Of a stretch of 27,715 bases of DNA, positions 8,069 through 16,745 are shown one piece after another (position 1 is the first letter of the stretch; each line of letters begins with the position of its first letter). The position numbers were made by a program, and so were the translations under genes. Below the pieces are notes generated by a model. The model had not been told where the DNA came from. It did not search any database and saw nothing but the letters and a program-made list of their open reading frames with translations. The stretch is from a virus. Where the stretch lies: the IMG/VR virus record IMGVR_UViG_3300042560_001599, positions 1 through 27,715 of that record. One strand, given 5' to 3'.

Positions 8069-8403
8069 TGGCAACCTTTACCTACATCGCAAGCTTCAGT
8101 GCCGAGCTCGAGGAGCAGCCTCGAGTTAGGTCTGTGAAGTTTGGTGACGGCTACGAGCAGCGCCTGGCTTATGGCCTGAACACGCAGCCGAAGAAATGGT
8201 CACTGACCTTCTTGAACCGCACCGACACCGAGCGGGACAACATCCTTGGATTCCTCCGGGCCCGGGGCGGCGTCGAGTCATTCGACTGGACTGATCCGGC
8301 TGGCTATGCAGGCAAATGGGTCTGCAAGGCGTGGAACAATAGCCTGGTCAATTGTAATTTCAACAACATTACGGCTACATTCGAGGAAGTGTTCGAGCCC
8401 TAA
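8068..8403 (+). CDS. M: Minor tail protein (lambda gpM-like)
   Basis: 111 residues, about the length of lambda gpM. Recognisable features are VRSVKFGDGYEQRLAYGLN near residues 21-39, the strand KKWSLTFLNRTD, GFLRARGGVESFDWTDPAG, and a closing ATFEEVFEP. The F-G-D-G-Y-x-Q-R and F-x-W-x-x-P motifs are hallmarks of the Phage_min_tail family. It forms part of the tail tip between the tape measure and gpL. It starts in TGATG after the tape measure gene and ends in TAATG into gpL, so translation is probably coupled. Confidence 0.9.
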   Translation: MATFTYIASFSAELEEQPRVRSVKFGDGYEQRLAYGLNTQPKKWSLTFLNRTDTERDNILGFLRARGGVESFDWTDPAGYAGKWVCKAWNNSLVNCNFNNITATFEEVFEP

Positions 8404-9296
8404 TGGCCTACGCAGCCTGGCAGTCCAGCACCAGCTACGCAGTCGGCGCCATTGTCCGCGCCACGACCACACAGGCCAGCGGGCTGGTGTTCCGCTGCAC
8501 TGTGGCCGGCACCAGTGCCAGCACGCAACCGGCATGGCCGACAGACATCGGCAGCACGATCGTTGATGGCGGCGTCACATGGGCAGCGATCAGCAGCGTC
8601 TACGAAGAGCTGGCAGTCCTGGGTCCGAACGCGATCATCGAGCTGTTCGAGCTTCAGCTTGACACCACGCTGCATGGCGCCAGCACCACCTACTACTGGC
8701 ACAACGGCGTGAACGCAGCCGTCACCGGCAGCATCGTGTTTGCCGGCAACACCTACTTCAGGCTTCCAGTTGAGGCGACGGGCTTTGACTACACCAGCTC
8801 TGGCAGCCTGCCACGCCCAACGCTGCGGATTAGCAACGTCTTCAGTGATATGACCGCGCTGCTGCTGCTGGTCAACGCGACCACGCCCGGCAACGACCTA
8901 GGCGGCGCCACGGTCCGGCGGATCCGCACGCTGAAGAAGTTTCTCGATGGCGAGGCGGCGGCCGACCCTAATGCTCGCTTCCCGACGGAGATCTGGTACG
9001 TCGATCGCAAGTCCAACGAGAACCGCGATCTGGTCGAGTTTGAGCTGGCCAGCAAGTTTGACCTAGCCGGCGTCATGCTGCCCCAGCGGCAGATTATCGC
9101 CAACGTGTGCCAGTGGAAGTACAGGGGTGCTGAGTGCGGCTACACCGGCAGCAACTACTGGGACGTTAATGACCAGTCCGTCGGCAGCCTTTCGCTGGAT
9201 GCCTGCGGCAAACGGGTGGAAAGCTGCAAACTGCGGTTCGGTGCCACGGCGGAGTTGCCGTTCGGCTCCTTCCCTGGTGCCGGCCTGACCCAGTGA
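8403..9296 (+). CDS. L: Minor tail protein (lambda gpL-like) with extra N-terminal domain
   Basis: 297 residues. The C-terminal part has four cysteines, C236, C245, C268 and C275 (C-x8-C-x22-C-x6-C), in the context VCQWKYRGAECGYTG. In lambda gpL a pattern of this type binds an iron-sulfur cluster. The body carries the gpL-type stretch LPRPTLRISNVFSDMTALLL and the RRIRTLKKFLDG segment. Residues 1-62 are an added module (AAWQSSTSYAVGAIVRATT, then FRCTVAGTS, PAWPT and VDGGVTWA). It resembles small carbohydrate-binding or chitin-binding-like repeats seen in phage tail proteins. It starts in TAATG after gpM and ends in TGATG. Confidence 0.85.
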   Translation: MAYAAWQSSTSYAVGAIVRATTTQASGLVFRCTVAGTSASTQPAWPTDIGSTIVDGGVTWAAISSVYEELAVLGPNAIIELFELQLDTTLHGASTTYYWHNGVNAAVTGSIVFAGNTYFRLPVEATGFDYTSSGSLPRPTLRISNVFSDMTALLLLVNATTPGNDLGGATVRRIRTLKKFLDGEAAADPNARFPTEIWYVDRKSNENRDLVEFELASKFDLAGVMLPQRQIIANVCQWKYRGAECGYTGSNYWDVNDQSVGSLSLDACGKRVESCKLRFGATAELPFGSFPGAGLTQ

Positions 9297-10009
9297 TGAA
9301 GCTGACCGACACGCTCAAGGCCGACATCCTGGCGCACGCCCAGGCCGAAGATCCCCGCGAGTGTTGCGGCCTGATCCATGTGGTCAAAGGCCGGCGCCGC
9401 TATTACCCGTGCCGCAACATCGCCGCTACGCCCGACGAACATTTCGTCCTCGATCCGGTGGACTACGCAACAGCCGAAGATCGTGGCGAGATCGTGGCTG
9501 TGGTTCATAGCCACCCGGTGACGCAGCCTGTCCCATCAGCAGCGGATCAGATCGGCTGCAACAACAGCGGCCTGCCGTGGGTAATCGTCAACCCCAAGAC
9601 GGAGGCATGGGGCGGCTGCGAGCCTGCAGCGTTCGAGCTGCCATACGTCGGCCGCGAGTTTGTGTTCGGCGTCGTCGATTGCTACTCGCTGGTGCGAGAC
9701 TGGTATAGCCGCGAGTGGGGGCTGACGCTGGCGGACTTCGACCGGCGTGATCGGTTCTGGGAGCGCGGCGAGAACCTGTACCTCGACAGCTACCGCTCGC
9801 AGGGATTCAGGCAAGTGCCGTTCGAGGAGCTGCAATACGGCGATGCCATCCTGATGCAACTGTTCTCAGGCCTGCCCAACCACGCGGCGATCTACCTGGG
9901 CGATCAGCAAATCCTGCATCATGTGCAGGGGCGATTGAGTAGCCGCGACGTTTATGGCGGTTACTATGTGAAGAGCACTGCCCTGGTCCTGCGGCATGAA
10001 AGTCGTTAA
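9296..10009 (+). CDS. K: Tail tip protease/hydrolase (lambda gpK-like), JAB/MPN plus NlpC/P60
   Basis: 237 residues from ATG 9296 (in-frame GTG 9293 is the alternative; TGATG overlap with gpL favours the ATG). The N-terminal domain is a JAB/MPN metalloprotease-like fold with E22, H71, H73, S81 and D84 (HSHPVTQPVPSAAD fits H-x-H-x7-S-x2-D). The C-terminal domain from about 118 is NlpC/P60, with probable catalytic C129 (VVDCYSLVRDWY) and H196 (PNHAAIYLGD). Such proteins process tail components and may cut peptide bonds in peptidoglycan during entry. All metal and catalytic residues seem intact. The C-terminus overlaps gpI by 14 bases. Confidence 0.9.
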   Translation: MKLTDTLKADILAHAQAEDPRECCGLIHVVKGRRRYYPCRNIAATPDEHFVLDPVDYATAEDRGEIVAVVHSHPVTQPVPSAADQIGCNNSGLPWVIVNPKTEAWGGCEPAAFELPYVGREFVFGVVDCYSLVRDWYSREWGLTLADFDRRDRFWERGENLYLDSYRSQGFRQVPFEELQYGDAILMQLFSGLPNHAAIYLGDQQILHHVQGRLSSRDVYGGYYVKSTALVLRHESR

Positions 10010-10649
10010 GGTCTACGGCGCACTCCGCAAGCGACTCGGACAGTGCCGGTTCGAGTTTGAAGTGGACACGCCCGCGCAGGCGATCAAAGCGCTGTGCGTC
10101 AACTTCCCCGGCCTGGACAAGTGGCTGATCGACTCTGAGCAGACCGGAATGGGCTTCCGCGTCACCGTCGGCAAGGAACGCATCACACAAGAGGATGCCA
10201 GCGTGGCCGTGTTGCCATGGTCTGAGCGGGATGTGTTCAGCATTGCGCCGGTGGTGGCTGGTGCTGGTGGTGCGGGACGGATTTTGGCTGGTATTGGTCT
10301 AGTGGCACTGTCATTCATCAGTTTCGGTGGTGCGCTTGCTGGTGTTGGTGCTGCTGGCGGTTTGTTTGGTGGTGCGGCTGCTGCAGGTGCCACGGTGCCA
10401 TTTATCAGCAATGCGCTGTTCGGTATCGGTGCCAGCTTGATTTTGGGAGGGGTAGCGGAATTGATTTCTCCTCAGCCCTCCATAAGCGGATTGGAGCGCG
10501 GCAAAGAGGCAGCACGCTTGGAATCGTTCAGCTTCAGCGGCATCGTCAATACCAGCCAGCAGGGGATGCCGGTGCCGATCGTTTATGGCCGCGCTTTCGT
10601 TGGCTCGGCTGTTCTGTCCAGCGGCCTTGACGTGGCGCAACTGAAATGA
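9996..10649 (+). CDS. I: Tail assembly protein (lambda gpI-like)
   Basis: 217 residues. Residues 1-75 are a ubiquitin-like beta-grasp domain (VKVYGALRKRLG, FEFEVDTPAQAIKALCVNFP). Residues 85-160 are a very Gly/Ala-rich hydrophobic region with two likely membrane-type helices. The C-terminal segment ends in PVPIVYGRAFVGSAVLSSG, the usual gpI ending. In lambda, I works with K, L and J in making the tail tip and is not found in the mature virion. It overlaps K upstream and J downstream (ATGA). Confidence 0.88.
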   Translation: MKVVKVYGALRKRLGQCRFEFEVDTPAQAIKALCVNFPGLDKWLIDSEQTGMGFRVTVGKERITQEDASVAVLPWSERDVFSIAPVVAGAGGAGRILAGIGLVALSFISFGGALAGVGAAGGLFGGAAAAGATVPFISNALFGIGASLILGGVAELISPQPSISGLERGKEAARLESFSFSGIVNTSQQGMPVPIVYGRAFVGSAVLSSGLDVAQLK

Positions 10650-13600
10650 TCGAAGATCTGCTGTTGGTTCAAGGTGCTGGTGGTGGCGGTGGTGGCGGTG
10701 GCAAGGGTGGCCCAGCCAACTCCACGTCAGTGCCTTCCGAGGCTGATGATTCGCTGCAGTCAGTTCAATTCGCCAGCGTCCTCGACCTGATTAGTGAAGG
10801 CGAGATCGACGGCATCGAAAACGGCGTACAGGGCATCTACCTAGACGGCACTCCTGTTCAAAGCAGCAGCGGCACTGACAACTTTACTGGTTACACGGTC
10901 GTCACCCGCACTGGTACACAGGCGCAGAGTTATATCGCCAACACCAACGGGATCGAGTCAGAGCAGGCCGTCAACGTCGAGATCACGGCTGCTGCATCGG
11001 TCACCCGGCAGATCAACGACTCGGACGTGGATCGCGCCCGCATCACGGTGCAGGTGCCAGCGCTGCAAATCATCGAGGACGACGGCGACATCATTGGCCA
11101 CAGCGTCAGCATCCGTTGCAGGGTGCAGTACAACGGCGGCGGCTACACGACTGTCTTCGAGGACACGATCAGCGGCAAGACCACCAACGCCTACCAGCGC
11201 GATTACATCATCAACCTGAGCGGTGCGTTCCCCGTTGACATCAGGCTGGAACGCATCAGTCCAGACGAAAGCAGCGCCCGCAGGCAAAACCGCACTTTTT
11301 GGTTCAGTTATACCGAGATCATTGACGAGAAGTTTCGCTACCCCAACAGCGCCCTAGCTTTCCTCCGCTTCGACTCTCGCCAGTTCAAGGGCATCCCAGC
11401 CCGCAAGTATCTGGTGCGCGGCATCAAGGTGCAACTGCCCAGCAATGCGACCGTTGATACGACCACTTACCTCGGCCGCGTCACCTATGCCGGCGTCTGG
11501 GATGGCACCTTCGGCGCTGCCACCTGGACCAACGACCCAGCTTGGTGCCTGTGGGATTTGCTGACCAACACCCGCTATGGCGCTGGCATTCCATCCACCA
11601 GCCTTGACCGCTACGACTTTTACGCAATCAGCCAATACTGCAACGAGCTAGTCAGCAACGGCCGTGGTGGCCTGGAGCCCCGGTTCAGTTGCAACGTTCT
11701 GATCAACAGCAGGGACGAGGTTTATAACGTCATCCAGGAGTTCGTCGCGCTGTTCCGTGGCATCGCCTACTACGGCGCGGGTGCCATGGTGGTGCTGCAG
11801 GATAAGCCATCGGATCCGCAGTATCTGCTGACCCCGGCCAATGTGGTCGATGGGCTGTTCAACTACAGCGGCTCATCGCAAAAAGCACGGCACACCACGG
11901 CAACTGTCGCTTACCAGGACTACGACAACCTGGGCGAGGTGTCCTATGAGTACGTCGAGGATGCGGCAGCCGTCGCCAAGTACGGCATCATCAACAAGGA
12001 CATCAAGGCAGTCGGCTGCTATTCGCAAGGGCAGGCGCACCGCGCCGGCAAGTGGGCGCTGCTGTCCGAGCAAAACCTGACTGAGACCGTCACCTTCTCA
12101 GTGTCGATCGACTCGGGCATCGTGCTGCGTCCTGGCATGGTGATCGATGTAGCTGATCCGATGAAGGCCGGGTCACGGCGCGGCGGCCGAATCAAGACAG
12201 CAACGACAACTGCGGTCACCCTCGACAACGCCACCGGCATCACGCTTGGCAGTTCGCCCACGATCAGCGTCCTGCTGCCCACCGGCCTGGCTGAAACTCG
12301 CACCATCAGCAGCTTGATTGCTGGTGTCGTTACGGTCAGCACTGCTTTCAGCGAGGCACCTAACGCCCAGAGCATTTGGATCATCCAAGACACCGGCCTG
12401 CAAACCCAGCAGTTCCGTGTCGTCAGTGTTGCCGAGGCCGAGGACGGCATCTACGGCGTGACTGCACTGGCATACAACAGCAGCATCTATGCCTCGATTG
12501 AATCCAACCTGAAGCTGCAAACGCGGGACATTACAAACCTTTCCGCCTTGCCACAGTCACCCACAGGACTGACCGGCACAGAGCACTTATACATTGACGG
12601 TCAAAACGTCCGCACTGCATTTGAGCTGAGCTGGATCCCGCCGCTGCAGCGCGTTCAGTCCTATCGCGTCATCTATCGACTCAACAACAACAACTGGATT
12701 CAGCTGGAAACCAATTCCCCCAGCATCCGCATCGAGGGTCTTGACGCCGGCACGCTTCAGGTCAAAGTGCAATCGATCAACAGCATCGGCGGCGTCAGCA
12801 ACCCAGCCATTGCATCGTTCTCCTTGTCAGGCAAAACCGCGCCGCCTGGCAACGTCCAAAACCTGACGATCGAGCCAATCAGCAGCAACAGCGCCCGCCT
12901 TCGTTGGGACGCAACTGTTGATTTGGATGTCCGCGTTGGCGGCAAGGTTCAGATCAGACACACCAACATCACCGACGGCACTGGTTCGTGGACTAACAGC
13001 GTTGACCTGATTCCCGCTGTGGCCGGCTACAACACCGAGGCCATTGTGCCTTTGGTGGAAGGCGAGATTCTGGTCAAGTTTGAAGATAGCGGCGGCAGGC
13101 ACAGTGTTTCCGAAGCCAGCGTCCTCGTGGATCTGCCCAACGCTCTGGGCAACTTCCTAGTGCAAAGCCGCCGGGAAGATGCAGACTCGCCGCCGTTCCA
13201 AGGCAACAAGACAAACGTCTTTTACGACGAGGGCTACGACGCACTGGTGCTAGACGGCGATGAGTTTCTCGATGACGTGCCCGACTTTGACGCCATCGTT
13301 GCCATGGACTTCACCGGCAACATCCAATCGTCGGGCACCTACGAGTTCGCCAACACACTCGACCTTGGTGCGTCGTACTCCATCGACCTAAAGCGTTTCT
13401 TTGTTACAACCGGCTTTTACCCCAGCGACCCGATCGACAGCCGCACCGGCCTGGTCGATTCTTGGGAAGACTTCGACGGTGCAGTCGTAGACAAAGTGAA
13501 CGCCAAGCTTTACGTCCGCAAAACCCCCGACGATCCCGCTGGCACACCAACCTGGTCCGCGTGGCAGGAGTTCGTTAACGGCACCTTTGGCGGTCGCGCT

Positions 13601-13963
13601 TTTCAGTTCAAAGCTGAACTGCTCAGCAACGACCCAGCCCAGAACATTCTCGTTGATCAGCTTGGCTACGAAGCCACCTTCCAGCGGCGGTCCGAGCAGT
13701 CTGCTGTTGCCGTCAGCAGCGGCGCCGGCACAAAGTCGATCACCTTTGACAAACCGTTCTTCACGGGCACCGCTTCCTTAGGTGGCGTTAACACCAGCCT
13801 GCCGAGCGTCGGCATTGTCGCTCAGAACTTGGCAACAGGCGATTACGTCAATGTCTCGAGCGTCAGCCGCACCGGCTTTGATGTCACCTTCCGCAATAGC
13901 GCAGGCACCGCAGTGAGCCGCGATTTTCTGTGGACAGCTGTTGGCTTCGGGCGCGGGAGTTAA
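10646..13963 (+). CDS. J: Tail tip / central fibre host-specificity protein (lambda gpJ-like)
   Basis: 1105 residues, close to lambda gpJ (1132). The N-terminus has a Gly-rich loop (GAGGGGGGGGKGG at 11-23) followed by SLQSVQFASVLDLISEGEIDG, the usual start of the J head domain. Residues 100-620 form the tip hub, including DLLTNTRYGAG (about 303-313). Residues 640-830 carry two fibronectin-III-like domains (SYRVIYRL, LDAGTLQVKVQSINSIGG). Residues 840-1105 are the distal beta-rich part, likely to contact the receptor or carry further fibres. It starts by ATGA overlap with gpI. It is followed after 24 bases by the fibre cassette. Confidence 0.9.
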   Translation: MIEDLLLVQGAGGGGGGGGKGGPANSTSVPSEADDSLQSVQFASVLDLISEGEIDGIENGVQGIYLDGTPVQSSSGTDNFTGYTVVTRTGTQAQSYIANTNGIESEQAVNVEITAAASVTRQINDSDVDRARITVQVPALQIIEDDGDIIGHSVSIRCRVQYNGGGYTTVFEDTISGKTTNAYQRDYIINLSGAFPVDIRLERISPDESSARRQNRTFWFSYTEIIDEKFRYPNSALAFLRFDSRQFKGIPARKYLVRGIKVQLPSNATVDTTTYLGRVTYAGVWDGTFGAATWTNDPAWCLWDLLTNTRYGAGIPSTSLDRYDFYAISQYCNELVSNGRGGLEPRFSCNVLINSRDEVYNVIQEFVALFRGIAYYGAGAMVVLQDKPSDPQYLLTPANVVDGLFNYSGSSQKARHTTATVAYQDYDNLGEVSYEYVEDAAAVAKYGIINKDIKAVGCYSQGQAHRAGKWALLSEQNLTETVTFSVSIDSGIVLRPGMVIDVADPMKAGSRRGGRIKTATTTAVTLDNATGITLGSSPTISVLLPTGLAETRTISSLIAGVVTVSTAFSEAPNAQSIWIIQDTGLQTQQFRVVSVAEAEDGIYGVTALAYNSSIYASIESNLKLQTRDITNLSALPQSPTGLTGTEHLYIDGQNVRTAFELSWIPPLQRVQSYRVIYRLNNNNWIQLETNSPSIRIEGLDAGTLQVKVQSINSIGGVSNPAIASFSLSGKTAPPGNVQNLTIEPISSNSARLRWDATVDLDVRVGGKVQIRHTNITDGTGSWTNSVDLIPAVAGYNTEAIVPLVEGEILVKFEDSGGRHSVSEASVLVDLPNALGNFLVQSRREDADSPPFQGNKTNVFYDEGYDALVLDGDEFLDDVPDFDAIVAMDFTGNIQSSGTYEFANTLDLGASYSIDLKRFFVTTGFYPSDPIDSRTGLVDSWEDFDGAVVDKVNAKLYVRKTPDDPAGTPTWSAWQEFVNGTFGGRAFQFKAELLSNDPAQNILVDQLGYEATFQRRSEQSAVAVSSGAGTKSITFDKPFFTGTASLGGVNTSLPSVGIVAQNLATGDYVNVSSVSRTGFDVTFRNSAGTAVSRDFLWTAVGFGRGS

Positions 13964-13987
13964 AGTAGCAGTAAAACAGGCCGGTTC

Positions 13988-15277
13988 ATGGCTCAGCACG
14001 ATTACGTCATCGCCAACGGCACTGGTGCTGCTGTCCGCTCTGACCTGAACACGGCACTGGCGGCCATCGTCAGCTTAAACAGTGGCGCCACGGCGCCTTC
14101 GACGACCTACGCCTACATGCTGTGGGCGGACACCAGCGCAGGTCTGCTCAAAATTCGCAACGGCGCCAACAGCGCATGGGTGACGGTTGGCACCCTTGAC
14201 ACGGCAAACCTGGGATTCCTGGCCACTGGCTCGACCTTTGCCGCCGCCTTAGGTAGCGCCAGCACTCCCGGCCTTACCTTTACCGGCGACCTCAATACCG
14301 GCATCTTCAGCCCCGGCAGTGATCGCGTCAGCATCGCCACTGGTGGCTCGGCCCGCATTGAAACAGACGCATCCGGTCGGTTCCTGATTGGTACGGCGAG
14401 CCCCCGCACCAATGTGCGCTTTGGTGCAAACAACGAAACCCCGCTGGTTCAGATCGAATCTGCGATTAATGATTACACCAATGCGGGGATGTCAATCATC
14501 AACAACTCCGCGTCTGGTTTTGCGCCGACCTTGTGGATTGGTCGCAGCGGCGGCTCAGCCATAGGCTCTAACACCATCTTCCCTGGCTCACCTGAAGCCA
14601 TGGGGCACCTGGCTTTCGTAGCCAACGACGGCACCAACTTTATCCAAGCAGCGCGCATCACCGCTTCGACTGATGGAGTAATCGGCTCTGGCGACATGCC
14701 GAGTTCGATGTCTTTCCTGACAACTCAGGACGGCGCCTCGACCCTGACCGAGGCAATGCGGATTAACCGCGAGCAAGAACTGCTGATCGGATATACATCA
14801 GATAACGGTACCTACAAGCTGCAGGTCAACAGCCAGATCTTCGCTACCAGCTCAACGATTGCAACATCGGACGCCAGATACAAGGAAAACGTCGCCACAC
14901 TCAACGGCTGCTTTGATCTAGTCAAGTCGCTGCGTCCTGTCAGTTTCACCTGGAAACCTCAACAGCCCATCACCAAACTGGATGATAACGGCGATGAGAT
15001 TCTGGTCCGGGAGGCTCACAACTTCCCCAGCGGCGAGCAGGTTGGCTTCATCGCACAGGAGATCCAAGAGGTCTTGGCGGACAAGCCCTGGCTCGGCAGC
15101 ATCATCAAGGAGAACACCCGCCCGGCCATCAACGACGCCGACGGCACCGAGCTGGCACCCGAGGAACAGTTCTACGGCATCGCAGAAGGCAACCTGATCG
15201 CAGTCCTGACCAGCGCTCTGCAAGAAACCATCGGCCGTGTCGAGGCTCTTGAGGCCAGCTTGGCTAACATGACCTGA
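13988..15277 (+). CDS. Tail fibre with C-terminal S74 intramolecular chaperone
   Basis: 429 residues. Residues 1-70 (HDYVIANGTGAAVRSDLNTA, then LLKIRNGANSAWVTVG) are a common siphophage fibre N-terminal module, probably the docking part. The middle (75-285) is beta-rich fibre sequence with GLTFTGDLNTGIFSPGSD. Residues 290-429 are a peptidase S74 chaperone: TSDARYKENV with S294 and K299 (the usual Ser/Lys pair five apart), then LRPVSFTWKP, GFIAQEIQEVL and a C-terminal heptad helix. In this family the domain trimerises the fibre and cleaves itself off before the Ser. It is the first of a cassette of fibre genes after J. Confidence 0.85.
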   Translation: MAQHDYVIANGTGAAVRSDLNTALAAIVSLNSGATAPSTTYAYMLWADTSAGLLKIRNGANSAWVTVGTLDTANLGFLATGSTFAAALGSASTPGLTFTGDLNTGIFSPGSDRVSIATGGSARIETDASGRFLIGTASPRTNVRFGANNETPLVQIESAINDYTNAGMSIINNSASGFAPTLWIGRSGGSAIGSNTIFPGSPEAMGHLAFVANDGTNFIQAARITASTDGVIGSGDMPSSMSFLTTQDGASTLTEAMRINREQELLIGYTSDNGTYKLQVNSQIFATSSTIATSDARYKENVATLNGCFDLVKSLRPVSFTWKPQQPITKLDDNGDEILVREAHNFPSGEQVGFIAQEIQEVLADKPWLGSIIKENTRPAINDADGTELAPEEQFYGIAEGNLIAVLTSALQETIGRVEALEASLANMT

Positions 15278-15290
15278 GAGGTGCATTGAC

Positions 15291-15629
15291 ATGGCCATCC
15301 AACCCGGCACCTACAACATCTCGCTGCAGCGTCGGGCGGATTACAGCGTCCAGCTGCAGTTCAAGGACAGCAACAACACACCCATCAATCTGACCGGCTG
15401 GATCGCAGCAGCGCAAGCCTGGAACCAAGGCCGCACCACAAAATACGCCGACTTCACCGTCACCTATACCAATAGAAGCACTGGCACGATTGCCATTTCA
15501 CTGACTGACGACCAGACAGCGCTATTTCCGAGTGAAGCGTATTACGACGTACTGCTGACAAATACCAGCGGCTTGAAGGAATATTACCTAGAAGGGATCA
15601 TTTACGCCTCCGAGGGATATACAGCATGA
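15291..15629 (+). CDS. Small Ig-like tail or fibre accessory protein
   Basis: 112 residues, ATG with GAGGTG upstream. The sequence is a single beta-sandwich-like domain: YNISLQRRADYSVQLQFKDS, NLTGWIAAAQAWNQ, TVTYTNRSTGTIAISLTDDQ, YYDVLLTNTSG and YYLEGIIYASEG. It resembles the N-terminal domain of baseplate upper (BppU-type) proteins and of small cyanophage structural proteins, where it would link fibres to the tip. There are no catalytic residues. The stop overlaps the next start (ATGA). The role is inferred from its place within the fibre cassette. Confidence 0.65.
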   Translation: MAIQPGTYNISLQRRADYSVQLQFKDSNNTPINLTGWIAAAQAWNQGRTTKYADFTVTYTNRSTGTIAISLTDDQTALFPSEAYYDVLLTNTSGLKEYYLEGIIYASEGYTA

Positions 15630-15952
15630 CAACCGTCAACATCACATCTGTTGATAATACGATCGTTGTAACGGAAAATGGCGGCACCACTGTTGTCACC
15701 GTTCCGGTTACGTCAACGGTGACGGCCCTAACGGCTGGTCCCCAAGGCCCAGCGGGCGGCGCAGCCTATCAATTTGAGCAAGTCGCACCAGCAACAGTAT
15801 GGACAATCAACCACAACCTCGGCTACAGGCCCTCAGTGGAACTCCTTGATGCCGGCAGCCAGGAGATTGACGGCGAAGTGGCACATCCCTCCGTGAATCA
15901 AACTGTTGTTACACTGAATCCAGCCTCTGCTGGCCTCGCTCGCCTGATCTGA
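15626..15952 (+). CDS. Short fibre protein with collagen-like turn
   Basis: 108 residues. The N-terminal third is Thr/Val-rich (TVNITSVDNTIVVTENGGTT). A single collagen-like GPQGPAG follows at residues 38-44, and the C-terminal domain runs WTINHNLGYRPSVELLDAGS, then VNQTVVTLNPASAG. The C-terminal domain, with its H-N-L-G start and strands V-E-L and V-V-T-L, is like that at the end of the next gene, so both probably carry the same knob. It starts by ATGA overlap. Confidence 0.6.
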   Translation: MTTVNITSVDNTIVVTENGGTTVVTVPVTSTVTALTAGPQGPAGGAAYQFEQVAPATVWTINHNLGYRPSVELLDAGSQEIDGEVAHPSVNQTVVTLNPASAGLARLI

Positions 15953-15953
15953 C

Positions 15954-16745
15954 ATGGCACGGAAGTTCTTTACCGACATCGACCTGCAGAGCACGTCGAA
16001 AGTTGTCAACGTCCCTGCCCCCACTGCGGCGGGCGATGCCGTCCCCAAGAGCTACGTCGATAGTGCCATCGAAGGACTGGCTTGGAAGGACAGCGCCCGC
16101 GTTGGCACCCAGAGCAGCATCAATCTGAGCAGCCCAGGCTCAACGATTGATGGCATCACCATGGCCAGCCAGGACCGGGTGTTGGTCCGCAACCAATCCA
16201 CGCAGACCCAGAACGGCATCTACGTCTGGAACGGCGCATCGACAGCGCTGACCCGCTCGCTGGACGCCAGCACGTTCGCTGAGCTAGAGCAGGCGGTGCT
16301 TACGGTCGAGGAAGGCACCGACGCTGGAACAACTTGGCGGCAGACGCAAGTCAATGGCACAATTGATAGCAGCAACGTCATATTTACATCCTTTGGTTCT
16401 TCATCGCCAGCCGCTAGCGAAACAACCGCCGGCATTGCTGAAATTGCCACCCAGGCCGAGGTTGACGCCGGCACCGATGACGCCCGCATTGTCACCCCGC
16501 TGAAGCTGGCCAACTGGTCCGGCCGTTTGCGGAAGGTATCAAGCAACGTCGGTGACGGCAGTGCTACTACCTACACCGTGACACACAATCTCGACACACG
16601 AGACGTAGTGGTGCGCGTTTACCCCAACTCCGGCGAGTACGACGACGTTGAAGTGGACGTGCAGCGCACGAGCGTGAACGCTGTTGCTGTGGTGTTCGCC
16701 ACCGCCCCGGCTTCTAACGCCTACCGCGTGGTGGTGCTTGGCTGA
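15954..16745 (+). CDS. Tail fibre protein
   Basis: 263 residues. Residues 1-45 (VVNVPAPTAAGDAVPKSYVD, then GLAWKDSARV) are a widespread phage fibre motif, in which P-T-A-A-G-D-A-x-x-K-x-Y-V-D-S marks shaft attachment. The centre has ITMASQDRVLVRNQSTQTQN and GIYVWNGAS, a repeat unit also common in fibres. The last 70 residues (YTVTHNLDTRDVVVRVYPNS and the closing YRVVVLG) match the C-terminal domain of the preceding gene in layout. There is a two-base gap from the preceding gene and a TGATG overlap into the next. Confidence 0.7.
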   Translation: MARKFFTDIDLQSTSKVVNVPAPTAAGDAVPKSYVDSAIEGLAWKDSARVGTQSSINLSSPGSTIDGITMASQDRVLVRNQSTQTQNGIYVWNGASTALTRSLDASTFAELEQAVLTVEEGTDAGTTWRQTQVNGTIDSSNVIFTSFGSSSPAASETTAGIAEIATQAEVDAGTDDARIVTPLKLANWSGRLRKVSSNVGDGSATTYTVTHNLDTRDVVVRVYPNSGEYDDVEVDVQRTSVNAVAVVFATAPASNAYRVVVLG

